Positions 26,338 to 34,165 of a DNA stretch of 64,000 nucleotides are shown one piece after another; the stretch's first letter is position 1, and every line of letters begins with the position of its first letter. The notes under the pieces are model-generated. The model had not been told where the DNA came from. It saw nothing but the letters and a program-made list of their open reading frames with translations, and made no database searches. The position numbers were made by a program, and so were the translations under genes. This DNA is from Gillisella vitis (GTDB taxonomy: Bacteria > Pseudomonadota > Alphaproteobacteria > Rhizobiales > Rhizobiaceae), in the NCBI RefSeq assembly GCF_021559775.1, contig NZ_CP056049.1, forward strand, positions 310,001 through 374,000, given 5' to 3'.

Positions 26338-26585
26338 AATTTCCATCGGCAGCCTTCTTGAGGCCGTTCAGCGTCACCGATCTGGATGCTAAATGGCCTC
26401 GTTTTCATTGGATCTGGCTTTACATATGGATCGGATCAAATGGAAAATATGCAACGACTATAAAGCATTATAGCGTTGGCACGCTCAACGGTGCACAACG
26501 CTATAATAGAAAACAGATAAGCCTTGCTCAGGAGGCATCGAACACGGCCATAAAGCCGTATCCGATCATTGTCCTCATAGGATTT
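26338..26585. other. Convergent intergenic region with strong hairpin
   Basis: TTATAGCGTTG (26468-26478) pairs perfectly with CAACGCTATAA (26496-26506), and an inner GCAC/GTGC extends the stem. It lies between the convergent FAD monooxygenase and FAH-family genes. There is no long T run on either strand; a bidirectional terminator is the simplest explanation. Confidence 0.6.
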
Positions 26586-27440
26586 TTATAGCTGCTCTGC
26601 CTTGATCGAATTGCGCAAGATGCCAATTTCGGAGATCTCAACTTCAACAATGTCTCCATCCTTAAGGAACAGTTGCGGGTTGCGGCGAACGCCGACGCCA
26701 CCGGGCGTTCCCGTAACGATCACATCGCCCGCTTCCAACGGGGTAAAGATCGAGCAATACTCGATAATTTCCGGAATAGAGAAAATCATCTGGCTGGCGT
26801 CCGCACTTTGGACTTCTTGTCCGTTGACGCGGGTCTTGAGATGCAGCGGCGCGTTGTCAGGAATTTCGCCGCGCGTTGACATCCAGGGGCCAAAACCACC
26901 CGTTTGATACCAGTTCTTGCCCGGCGTCCATTGCCCTGTGTGCCCCTGCCATTCGCGAATACTGCCGTCATTATAAGGCGCATAGCCGGCAATATGGCTC
27001 CAGGAATCGGCTTGCGAGATCCGGCGGCCGGGTTTGCCGATGATGATTGCGATCTCCCCTTCATAGTCAAATGTATGGGACTCGGGCGGAGCCACCAAAG
27101 GCTGCATGTGGCCAATCTGGCTGGCTGGGAAACGCGCAAAAACCATCGGCTTCTTGCTGGGGTCTCTGCCAATTTCAGAGCGGTGCGCTTCATAATTCAC
27201 GCCGATGCAGATGATTTTTGGCGGGTTGGGGATGACGGGAAGAAATGTAATATCCGTTAACGCATAGTCCGGCTTTGCGCCAACACATGCCGCTTCAAGT
27301 TCAGGAAGTGCATCTGCTTCAAGGACCGCCAGAAGATCTGCATAGCGCCCTTCAAACTTGCGCCCAAGATCGATAACGCCGTCATCAATGACAGCGCCGA
27401 AGCTTTTACGGTTCTGGATTTCAAAACTCAGTAGTTTCAT
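26586..27440 (-). CDS. Fumarylacetoacetate hydrolase family protein (284 aa)
   Basis: Second FAH-family enzyme of the region. The metal-binding acids are Glu127 and Glu129 (FDYEGEIAIIIG) and Asp158 (YNDGSIREWQ). The pattern IICIGVNYEAHRSEIG and FARFPASQIGHMQPLVAP is close to 2-keto-4-pentenoate hydratase/oxaloacetate decarboxylase-type members and ureidoglycolate-lyase-like proteins. It is the last gene of a six-gene minus-strand operon that begins with the acyl-CoA-dehydrogenase-like gene at 31.7 kb. Reaction on an acylpyruvate-like ring-fission product is inferred. Confidence 0.9.
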   Translation of the reverse strand: MKLLSFEIQNRKSFGAVIDDGVIDLGRKFEGRYADLLAVLEADALPELEAACVGAKPDYALTDITFLPVIPNPPKIICIGVNYEAHRSEIGRDPSKKPMVFARFPASQIGHMQPLVAPPESHTFDYEGEIAIIIGKPGRRISQADSWSHIAGYAPYNDGSIREWQGHTGQWTPGKNWYQTGGFGPWMSTRGEIPDNAPLHLKTRVNGQEVQSADASQMIFSIPEIIEYCSIFTPLEAGDVIVTGTPGGVGVRRNPQLFLKDGDIVEVEISEIGILRNSIKAEQL

Positions 27441-27499
27441 GTCTTAAGCACTCCTGTTTGTACCGGTTCTGGGATTGAGCATTCACCGTTGACCGGCAA

Positions 27500-28060
27500 T
27501 CAAAGTCTTCCGGTCCCGGGGAGTGGAAACTCCTGCAGGAACGGCGCATATTCTGGCTCCAGATCAATCTCGATGGCCGCCATGACGCGAACGAGACCGA
27601 TATATTCGCCGATGGTGACCAGCAGATCCACAAGGTGCTCGCTGCTGAGGGCTTGCGCGAGTTGATCGAAACGCTCCCCGGAGAGCGTGATGTGATCTGT
27701 GAGCTCTCTTGTTGCGGCCAGTACCACCCGCGCCAGCGGCTCCAGGTGGGTCTCGCCACCTTCGCTCTCCACGCTGATCGCCCGGATATCATCTCGGCTC
27801 ACCCCAAAGGACAGCGCCACATCAACGTGATGCGCCCATTCATAGGCAGAGCGGGTGCTGTAACCGACTTGCAAGATCGCCAGTTCGCGCAGGCGTGGGT
27901 TCAATCCACTTTGATGGCGGAAATACATTCCCCTTGCCGCAACAAGGTTCGCTAGGACAGGACTATGCGCAACGGCCCGCGTAATATTCGACGTCATGCG
28001 CGGGATGTTGCGATGCTCGGGCTGGAGATCCTCCATTCGCAAATATTTTATGCGTCCCAT
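27500..28060 (-). CDS. Carboxymuconolactone decarboxylase family protein (186 aa)
   Basis: CMD-family protein with the core NPRLRELAILQVGYSTRSAYEWAHHVDVALSFGVS; the AhpD CxxC is replaced by S-A-Y-E-W, so it is not an AhpD peroxidase. The open frame extends to 28126, inside the SDR gene, but ATG 28060 (MGRIKYLRMEDL) lies 5 bases after the SDR stop and is the better start. One of three CMD-family proteins in the window; the reaction is unknown. Confidence 0.83.
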   Translation of the reverse strand: MGRIKYLRMEDLQPEHRNIPRMTSNITRAVAHSPVLANLVAARGMYFRHQSGLNPRLRELAILQVGYSTRSAYEWAHHVDVALSFGVSRDDIRAISVESEGGETHLEPLARVVLAATRELTDHITLSGERFDQLAQALSSEHLVDLLVTIGEYIGLVRVMAAIEIDLEPEYAPFLQEFPLPGTGRL

Positions 28061-28064
28061 AGCC

Positions 28065-28919
28065 TTATGCCCCCAAGCTTCGTTTTGCCTCGCCCAGTGC
28101 CTCTCCAACAATCGAAGCTGGATCATAACCGGCCGATGCGAATGCGATGAGGTCTGGCTGATAATTGGACTGCGAGCAGATCAGGAAGGCATCCCGCTCA
28201 AGGCCTTCAATCAAGACCTTTGCAGCATGTTCTGCCGGCACACGCACAGTGCGTCGCGTCGGAACACCGATGGAAAATTCTTCTGGTGCAGGCATTCCCG
28301 GCGGTGGGCTCGGCGGGACACCGCCCGGCATCTCGGCGGTTGCCGTAATACCGGGGCAGAAAACCGAGATACCGACACCGGTTCCGCTTAGGGCATGCGC
28401 ATAGGCATAGCTCAGGGAAAGCTGGGCACCCTTTGAGGTGATATAGGGGCCCATGAAGCGGATCGGTGGATCAGGAAGCAGCGCCAATGCAGACGAGGTG
28501 TTGACGATGTGGCCCGCGTTGCGCTCCAGCATTCCCGGCAAAAAAGCCTTGATGGTGCGAAGATAGCCCAGCACATTGACATCGAATGCGGCTTGAAACT
28601 GATCGAGACCAACATTCAAGATAGAGCCGGTCACCGGAGGCTTGGCGGCATTGTTGATGAGGATATCGACCACACCGCAGCTGCTTTCGACCTGTCGCTG
28701 CAAGTCAGCGACCTCCTGATCGTTGGCGAGATTACAGCGGAAGGCCACCGCCTTGCCACCGGGCACCGACTTGGCCGCTTCTTTCGCGCCGTCCTCGTTG
28801 ATATCCACGATAACCACCCGGGCACCCAACTGGCCAAGGCTTCGTGCAGTTGCGCGACCGATACCGGTCGCGGCACCCGTTATGAGTACCAATTTGCCGT
28901 CGAATTTCATCCGTTGCAT
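28065..28919 (-). CDS. Short-chain dehydrogenase/reductase (SDR)
   Basis: Classical SDR of 284 aa (or 281 from an internal ATG at 28910). The NAD(P) loop ITGAATGIGRAT is near residue 14, NNAAKPP follows at about 90, the catalytic Ser lies in NTSSALALL, and YITSK provides the Tyr-x-x-x-Lys pair. It would interconvert a hydroxyl and a ketone in the pathway. The upstream gap carries copy B of the shared element. Confidence 0.9.
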   Translation of the reverse strand: MQRMKFDGKLVLITGAATGIGRATARSLGQLGARVVIVDINEDGAKEAAKSVPGGKAVAFRCNLANDQEVADLQRQVESSCGVVDILINNAAKPPVTGSILNVGLDQFQAAFDVNVLGYLRTIKAFLPGMLERNAGHIVNTSSALALLPDPPIRFMGPYITSKGAQLSLSYAYAHALSGTGVGISVFCPGITATAEMPGGVPPSPPPGMPAPEEFSIGVPTRRTVRVPAEHAAKVLIEGLERDAFLICSQSNYQPDLIAFASAGYDPASIVGEALGEAKRSLGA

Positions 28920-28940
28920 CCTATGTTGCAGCTACAGCCT

Positions 28941-29000
28941 ATTGTTTTCGTTTGTCTTTTCAGAGAGATCGGAGCCCACTTTTCCTTGACAAACTCTAAG
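28941..29000. repeat. Shared intergenic element, copy B (inverted relative to copy A)
   Basis: About 60 bp between the SDR start and the dienelactone-hydrolase-like stop, extending a few bases into the latter. Read on the minus strand it begins GCTTAGAGTTTGTCAAGGAA and ends with the block GAAAAGACAAACGAAAAC, as copy A does on the plus strand. Placement inside an operon suggests either an internal promoter/operator or a dispersed repeat. Confidence 0.7.
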
Positions 29001-29709
29001 CAGCCGGTGTTTCACCCAAAAGGGAAATGAAAGCGCCCCATGAGCAGGCGTCAGCCTTGGCGTCATAGCCAAAGCCGGGGCCAGCCTCATGAATATCGGG
29101 ATCGGTGAACCCATGACCAACACCCCCGAAGAGGCACAGCTGGTAGTTGACACCTGCGGTGCTCATGTCCTGCTGGAAGCCTTGTATTTGGCTCATCGGC
29201 GAAAAAGGGTCGGCATCACCGACACAAACCATCAGCGAGGTCTTGATGCCTGCCGCACCCCGCTCGCTCGTCAATGCGCCATGAAAGACGGTTGCGCTTT
29301 TGACCGGAACACCCGACCTTGCAAGTTCCAGCCCGCACCAGCCACCGAAACAATAGCCAGCGACCGCGATGGCCCCGACATCCAGCCGGGCGGCGTCAGC
29401 GAGGGCTTGCAACCCGGCTTCGACACGGGCCAGCAACAGATCGGGCTGCGCTTTCAGTGCCCCCACCAAGGCACGCGCCTGCGCAGGCTCTTTCACCAAT
29501 TGCCCTGCCCCGTACAGGTCCGCGGCAAAGGCGTGATAGCCAAGGCTCGCCAGCATGTCTCCGCGTCTGCGCATATGGGGTCCAAGCCCCGGCGCTTCAT
29601 GCAGCAACAGAACGCCGGTTTTGGCGGCGCTGTCTCCGGCCGCGTAATATCCGATACATTCTGTATCTCCGGCGTGATAACGCCGCTCAACACCCCGCAT
29701 CTCAAACAC
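28996..29709 (-). CDS. Dienelactone hydrolase family protein
   Basis: Alpha/beta hydrolase of 237 aa of the dienelactone hydrolase family. The triad is visible: Cys120 in GYCFGGW, Asp167 in VGDADPFSP and His199 in GVGHGFTDP, with the family glutamate near residue 38 in LLHEAPGLG. It overlaps the preceding CMD-family gene by 8 bp. Members hydrolyse lactones or esters from ring cleavage; here a lactone or ester of the unidentified substrate is likely. Confidence 0.9.
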   Translation of the reverse strand: MFEMRGVERRYHAGDTECIGYYAAGDSAAKTGVLLLHEAPGLGPHMRRRGDMLASLGYHAFAADLYGAGQLVKEPAQARALVGALKAQPDLLLARVEAGLQALADAARLDVGAIAVAGYCFGGWCGLELARSGVPVKSATVFHGALTSERGAAGIKTSLMVCVGDADPFSPMSQIQGFQQDMSTAGVNYQLCLFGGVGHGFTDPDIHEAGPGFGYDAKADACSWGAFISLLGETPAA

Positions 29710-30469
29710 CTCCCCGTGTTAAGCTATTGATGATTGGCAGGCCAAAAACCATGGCGTGAATGCCCATGCTCGATATCTGTTTACAGACATCGAGCACTTC
29801 CCGTGCGCTTGCTCCATGCTCCAGCGCTGCCCGCACATGTTGACGCACGCCGACCGGATTGAGTTGGGTGACCTGCGCATGAACCGCAAGCGCGATCAGA
29901 TGCGCCTCCTTCAGCGACAATGTCGCATCCGGCCCCCGCATCGGGGCGGCTGCGAAATTGAGCCAGCATTGATAGAATTTCGGATCAAGCTTTATTCCGG
30001 CCTGAACCTCTTCCAAGACGGCCCCGAAAACGGCAAGATGCTCCTTGCGCACCATCGTCGCAGACGGCTCATCGACAACAATCTCGCCGGGCGCGAACTC
30101 GGCAATTGCTTCAGCGGCGAGCAGATAAGAATGAATGCCCATCGCGCTGACCGTTGCGACCACGCAAAGAAGCTCTGACGGGCTAGCCCCCAAATCCAGT
30201 GCCTGCCGGGCGTGGTTTTTAAACCCCTTTTCGAACATATGCGTGGGCGAACAATTCGTTGCCACATAGATCAATTCGCGCAGTTTTGGCGATATCGATC
30301 CTTGCTCGTCGGAATAGACGGAGAAATCGAGATAGGCCGCAACATAGGCTGGTGAGTAGGAAAGCATCGCCTCCCAGTCATCATGCCAGTGACCACGCCG
30401 ACGTTTAAACTCCGCACGGATCCAGTCTGGATCGAGCGACGACCCTGCTGATGTCAAGATGGTCTCCAT
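29702..30469 (-). CDS. Carboxymuconolactone decarboxylase family protein, two-domain (255 aa)
   Basis: CMD-family protein with two CMD-like repeats: one around SPKLRELIYVATNCSPTHMFEKGFKNHARQALDLGAS, the other around SLKEAHLIALAVHAQVTQLNPVGVRQHVRAALEHGAS. No CxxC in either. The open frame extends far upstream into the preceding gene, but ATG 30469 is 6 bases after its stop and gives a sensible N-terminus (METILTSAGS). The ribosome-binding site is weak, consistent with coupling. Confidence 0.82.
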   Translation of the reverse strand: METILTSAGSSLDPDWIRAEFKRRRGHWHDDWEAMLSYSPAYVAAYLDFSVYSDEQGSISPKLRELIYVATNCSPTHMFEKGFKNHARQALDLGASPSELLCVVATVSAMGIHSYLLAAEAIAEFAPGEIVVDEPSATMVRKEHLAVFGAVLEEVQAGIKLDPKFYQCWLNFAAAPMRGPDATLSLKEAHLIALAVHAQVTQLNPVGVRQHVRAALEHGASAREVLDVCKQISSMGIHAMVFGLPIINSLTRGGV

Positions 30470-30474
30470 GGCAG

Positions 30475-31698
30475 TCAGAACGGGCTGAGCGGGGCAAGCC
30501 CGAAGTGAAGGCGTGCAGCGTTGACGGCGGTGCGCGACCGTTGCTGAACAAAATGGGTTTTCTGCACGGCCGCGTCTCGATAGATACGGGCAAGCATGGA
30601 TTGCTTGGCCCCCGTGCTCGTGCCCGCCGTGGTGAAGATGATTTCCAACCCGTCCCACGCAAGGCGGCAGGCCTCCTGGGCGGCAGCAAATAGCCGTCTA
30701 TCTGTCTCTTCAGTAAAACCTTCGCCAGTCTCCTGGTGCAGCCTGCACGCTTCCAGATAGCGCTCCGTCACCTTCAAGAGAAGCGCTTCGGCGGAATCGA
30801 TCTTGGTTTGGGCATCGCCATAATATTGCTGGAACTCGTGGCTCTCGTACAAGCGCTGCTTTGATGAGAACCGCATCGGCTTGTTGCGCAAGATGTCTTC
30901 GAAAATATCGAGCGCACCCTTTACAGCGCCGACCACGACCGCACCCAGCTCAATCACAAAATACGATGCTTTGCGGCCGTTATACATTGGGTTTGCATGC
31001 ACCGCCGCGCCACGCTCGCCGCGCCACATGACGATGGGAGCGGTGCGATATTCCGGCACAAACACATCCTTGACGACAAGCCGGCGAGAACCGGTGCCCT
31101 GCATCCCAATCATGTCCCAGTTATTGACGATTTCATAATCAGAACGGTCAACCAGCATCAATCGGGGCGTCATACTGCCGTCGGCTTCCGGCGTCAGACC
31201 GCTGACCATTGCGTGGGTTGAGACATCGCAACCCGATGCATAGTCCCAACCGCCGCTGACACGAAATCCGCCCTTTTCAAGCGTCACCGGAACCGGCGAC
31301 CCAACCGAGGGACAACGATAATCACCGTCATCGCCATAGGCCTCGATCTGAGCACGTTCGCTGAAATCAGCCAGCATGATGGGATGGCCGGACACAAGCG
31401 CCAGAACCCAGCCGCTCGAAGGGCAGCCGCGAGCGATTTCCATCATCACCTTGACGTAAGTGGTCAGGTCAAATTCATAGCCACCGAAGCGACGCGGCTG
31501 GACAACACGATAAAATCCAGCCCGCATGAACTCCTGATGGGTAACCTCCAGCAAGCGCCCACCGGCCTCGGCATCCGCTTGGCGCGCTCTGAGTGTGCCG
31601 ATCATGGCCGTAGCTCGCGCGATCATCTCATCTGGCTGCAACTTCGGCTCCGGCGGCTCCAATCCAACAGTTTCGAACTTTCGCTCAACATTTACCAT
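30475..31698 (-). CDS. Acyl-CoA-dehydrogenase-like flavin-dependent monooxygenase (oxygenase component)
   Basis: 407-aa protein with the acyl-CoA dehydrogenase fold as used by group D flavin monooxygenases (HsaA, p-hydroxyphenylacetate hydroxylase C2, indole oxygenases). The segments GFYRVVQPRRFGGYEFDL, IARGCPSSGWVLALVSGHP and GGWDYASGCDVSTHA are typical of this subgroup, not of true acyl-CoA dehydrogenases. It heads the minus-strand operon running to 26.6 kb. It needs reduced FMN or FAD from a separate reductase; the only visible candidate is at 41.8 kb. A paralogue lies at 42.5 kb. Confidence 0.85.
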   Translation of the reverse strand: MVNVERKFETVGLEPPEPKLQPDEMIARATAMIGTLRARQADAEAGGRLLEVTHQEFMRAGFYRVVQPRRFGGYEFDLTTYVKVMMEIARGCPSSGWVLALVSGHPIMLADFSERAQIEAYGDDGDYRCPSVGSPVPVTLEKGGFRVSGGWDYASGCDVSTHAMVSGLTPEADGSMTPRLMLVDRSDYEIVNNWDMIGMQGTGSRRLVVKDVFVPEYRTAPIVMWRGERGAAVHANPMYNGRKASYFVIELGAVVVGAVKGALDIFEDILRNKPMRFSSKQRLYESHEFQQYYGDAQTKIDSAEALLLKVTERYLEACRLHQETGEGFTEETDRRLFAAAQEACRLAWDGLEIIFTTAGTSTGAKQSMLARIYRDAAVQKTHFVQQRSRTAVNAARLHFGLAPLSPF

Positions 31699-31958
31699 TA
31701 ACGCACCTCACCCTCCGCATGAGCCCTCGCAATTGGGACGAGTACTCTCCTGAGGATGATTTGAAACCCGCCATTGGCAATCGACAACAAGGGTCAAGGC
31801 CATGTCCGGTATGTGTACACGGATACATCTGCCGGACGCCTGCGTCAGCCAAGATGTAGGGTGTTGCTGAAGGCTTTAGTGTTCGAGTCACGCAGTTAAA
31901 TGGTTAATTGCGCCCGTCTCCGATATTCGGAACGTTCTCGATATCAAGAGGTCGCCCA
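31699..31958. promoter_or_regulatory. Divergent promoter, monooxygenase operon / MFS transporter
   Basis: 260-bp region. GTCCGG (31804-31809) and CCGGAC (31832-31837) flank ATGT/ACAT half-sites and a central GTGTACAC palindrome, forming an imperfect dyad that could bind a dimeric regulator. GAGG before ATG 31959 serves the MFS gene. Confidence 0.5.
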
Positions 31959-33206
31959 ATGAGGCTGTTTCCATTTCATTCTACACATCCTCGGTATGGC
32001 CGAGCCATCCTGGCCGCATGCTCGCTTATCCTATGCATGAACGCCGCGTTTCCCATCTACGGCGCAAGCGTGATCAACACATCCATGGTCACATCATTGG
32101 GCTGGGATCGCAGTCTCCTCGGGCTGCTCGTGTCCGTCAACATGGCCGTTACCGGCATTACAGCGCCGCTCGTCGGTTCTGCAGTCAATCGCTTTGGTGC
32201 GCGCCTCGTGCTGATCGCAGGCAGCCTGTTACTGCTGCTTGGAGCGAGCGCAATGGCTTTCTGGGTTGAAAAGCCGTGGCAAGTCGTCGTTGCATTTGGC
32301 ATCCTCATGGGATTGGCCATGAGTGCTGGTGGTTTCGTTGCTAATCAGGCTTGTGTCGCAGCCTGGTTTGATAAAAAGCGGGCTCGGGCCTTTGCGGTGC
32401 TTTATGCCACTATGGGCGTTGGCGGTTTTGTTGCTGCACCGCTGATCAGCCGGTCCATTGCCCTTAGCGATTGGCGCGCCGGATGGCTGGTCTTCATCGG
32501 TGCCGGAGCCTTGGCTTTGTTTCTGGCAATCTTCGTTGTGCGCGATACGCCACCGGGCGCAAGCGATGCCAATGTTGCGAAATTCGCACAATTCGATGCT
32601 TCCGGAGACCAGAAGGGATCAGTCTACAAATCACCGGCACTGTGGCTGGTGATCACATGCATTGTCACGGCTGGCGCCGGGTGTTCATTCTACATCGCCC
32701 ATGGTCTGGCACTTCTGCATGATTCCAGCTTTGCCCCGACGGATGCTGCAGCATCACTATCCCTGATGGCCGCCTCGACCTTGCTGGGCAACTTCGCCGT
32801 TGGAGCCTTCAGTGAGCGCTTAGGGACCCGCAATATTCTCGCGGCTGGCCTCCTTGTCTTTGCTTTTGGTATATTGACACTCGGTTACGCTCATAACTCA
32901 ATCATGCTCTATGCCTATGCCGTCTTGTTGGGCGCGGGCTATGGTGCGGTGCAGGTAAGCTCAATGGCCCTGCTGAGCGAAACCTTTGATTCGCGGCATT
33001 TTGCTGCGGTCTCCGGCTTTGCAATTTCAATGATGACGATCGCAAGCGCTGTCGCGCCAATCGTTGTCGGACAGTTGTTCGATCACACCCACACCTATAT
33101 GCCGAGTGTCCTGACCATTGCCGCGCTGAATGGTATTGCCGCAGTGCTGATGGCAACCAATCGTCGGGCTTTTTTGTCCGGCACCCCCCAAGTACACGCC
33201 ACCTAA
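31959..33206 (+). CDS. MFS transporter
   Basis: Major facilitator superfamily permease, 415 aa from ATG 31959 (an upstream ATG at 31908 is possible) with about 12 hydrophobic segments. The loop between segments 2 and 3 reads GSAVNRFGARLVL, a variant of the MFS GxxxDRxGRR motif. The family resembles oxalate/formate antiporter-like and aromatic-acid MFS carriers. It is divergent from the monooxygenase operon and may import the substrate or export an intermediate. Confidence 0.88.
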   Translation: MRLFPFHSTHPRYGRAILAACSLILCMNAAFPIYGASVINTSMVTSLGWDRSLLGLLVSVNMAVTGITAPLVGSAVNRFGARLVLIAGSLLLLLGASAMAFWVEKPWQVVVAFGILMGLAMSAGGFVANQACVAAWFDKKRARAFAVLYATMGVGGFVAAPLISRSIALSDWRAGWLVFIGAGALALFLAIFVVRDTPPGASDANVAKFAQFDASGDQKGSVYKSPALWLVITCIVTAGAGCSFYIAHGLALLHDSSFAPTDAAASLSLMAASTLLGNFAVGAFSERLGTRNILAAGLLVFAFGILTLGYAHNSIMLYAYAVLLGAGYGAVQVSSMALLSETFDSRHFAAVSGFAISMMTIASAVAPIVVGQLFDHTHTYMPSVLTIAALNGIAAVLMATNRRAFLSGTPQVHAT

Positions 33207-33289
33207 ATGGTTGAGGGGCGGCGCCCGCGCCCGCCCGGCCTCACAGGCGTGGTTACGAACCCGCAACGGGATCAGATCACAATGAAACA

Positions 33290-33340
33290 ACAGGAGAAGG
33301 TCGACGGTGGCGAAAGCCAGGTCGGCCTTCTCCTGTTTGG
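33290..33340 (+). terminator. Terminator after the MFS gene
   Basis: ACAGGAGAAGG (33290-33300) pairs with CCTTCTCCTGT (33326-33336); an inner stem closes on TGGC-GAAA-GCCA, a GNRA tetraloop. TTTGGG follows. It is 84 bases after the MFS stop codon. Confidence 0.75.
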
Positions 33341-33565
33341 GCAGGCCACTTCCACGGAACCCTATTCTGCTGAGTGCCGACACAACCCATGCCAATCAAA
33401 CTGGTTGAAGCCTCGACACCGCAATCGTGCTTGATACCCATCCGACCTTCATTGGTTTGCCGGTTACTCCGAGCATTTCGAGGAGTTGAATGAACAGTTG
33501 CGTCACTCTTTGATGTTTGTCATGAACCGTCAAAACCCTATCGCTGCATGTCATCCACAAAGAGA
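33341..33565. other. Intergenic sequence with nothing recognised
   Basis: Between the two terminators there are only short open frames without a recognisable family or a good ribosome-binding site. Confidence 0.4.
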
Positions 33566-33591
33566 AACCGCCGCTCTTGCGAGCGGCGGTT
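33555..33591 (-). terminator. Terminator after the SRPBCC gene
   Basis: AACCGCCGCTC (33566-33576) and GAGCGGCGGTT (33581-33591) form a perfect 11-bp stem with a 4-base loop; on the minus strand it is followed by TCTCTTTG. It lies 34 bases beyond the SRPBCC stop and ends the region-D operon. Confidence 0.8.
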
Positions 33592-33624
33592 CAAATGACC
33601 GGGTATTGAAATCCTGCTCAGATC

Positions 33625-34053
33625 TCAGGCTTCTTCAAACTTGTCCTTCAGCCCCTGCAAGGCACCGGAGATGTCGCTGCCAATTCCTTTTTCTGCCATT
33701 TCCTGGATCGCACTCGGCACGTCAACAGCAATGCTATACTCAACTTTAGAGCCCGCACCTGACTCACCCACAACGAATGTCGCCAGAAACCCTTCAAGCT
33801 TCGGCGCACCTGGAGGCAGATCCTGGTTCGGAACCATCTCGTAAGCAAGTGTGCGCTTTTCATTGTCAAGCACAGCAATGCGATCAAGGATGGTGTTGCC
33901 GCGCTTCATCTTGACAATGCGCTCACCCTTGGCTGGCCCCGGAGCCGTGGATTCAATATGGGGCTGCCAAGCATGAAAATTGTAAAAATCGCTGATGAAC
34001 GTCCAGACTTCCGCAGCGGGTGCCTTCAATTCGACTGACTGAGATAGTTTCAT
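33625..34053 (-). CDS. SRPBCC-family (polyketide cyclase/START-like) protein
   Basis: 142-aa protein of the START-like/Bet v1 fold. The pattern MKLSQSVELKAPAAEVWTFISDF with a hydrophobic ligand cavity and ...KVEYSIAVDVP is typical of SRPBCC polyketide-cyclase-like and CoxG-like proteins. The AAGGGAG box supports the ATG at 34053 over an upstream start at 34125. A ligand-binding or cyclase role on an aromatic or CoA intermediate is possible; no catalytic residues are evident. Confidence 0.8.
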   Translation of the reverse strand: MKLSQSVELKAPAAEVWTFISDFYNFHAWQPHIESTAPGPAKGERIVKMKRGNTILDRIAVLDNEKRTLAYEMVPNQDLPPGAPKLEGFLATFVVGESGAGSKVEYSIAVDVPSAIQEMAEKGIGSDISGALQGLKDKFEEA

Positions 34054-34165
34054 TGTCTTCTCCCTTGTTATTTCCGTCCCGGAACGAAACGGAAGATTAA
34101 AAAAATCGTCCCCACTTTTGTTCACGCCGCCGCCTGATACCGACCCAATGGCGGCATCAGGCCGC

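Noticed and set aside
33486..33749. 87-codon plus-strand open frame
   Set aside because: Crosses the SRPBCC terminator and the 3' end of the SRPBCC gene in antisense.
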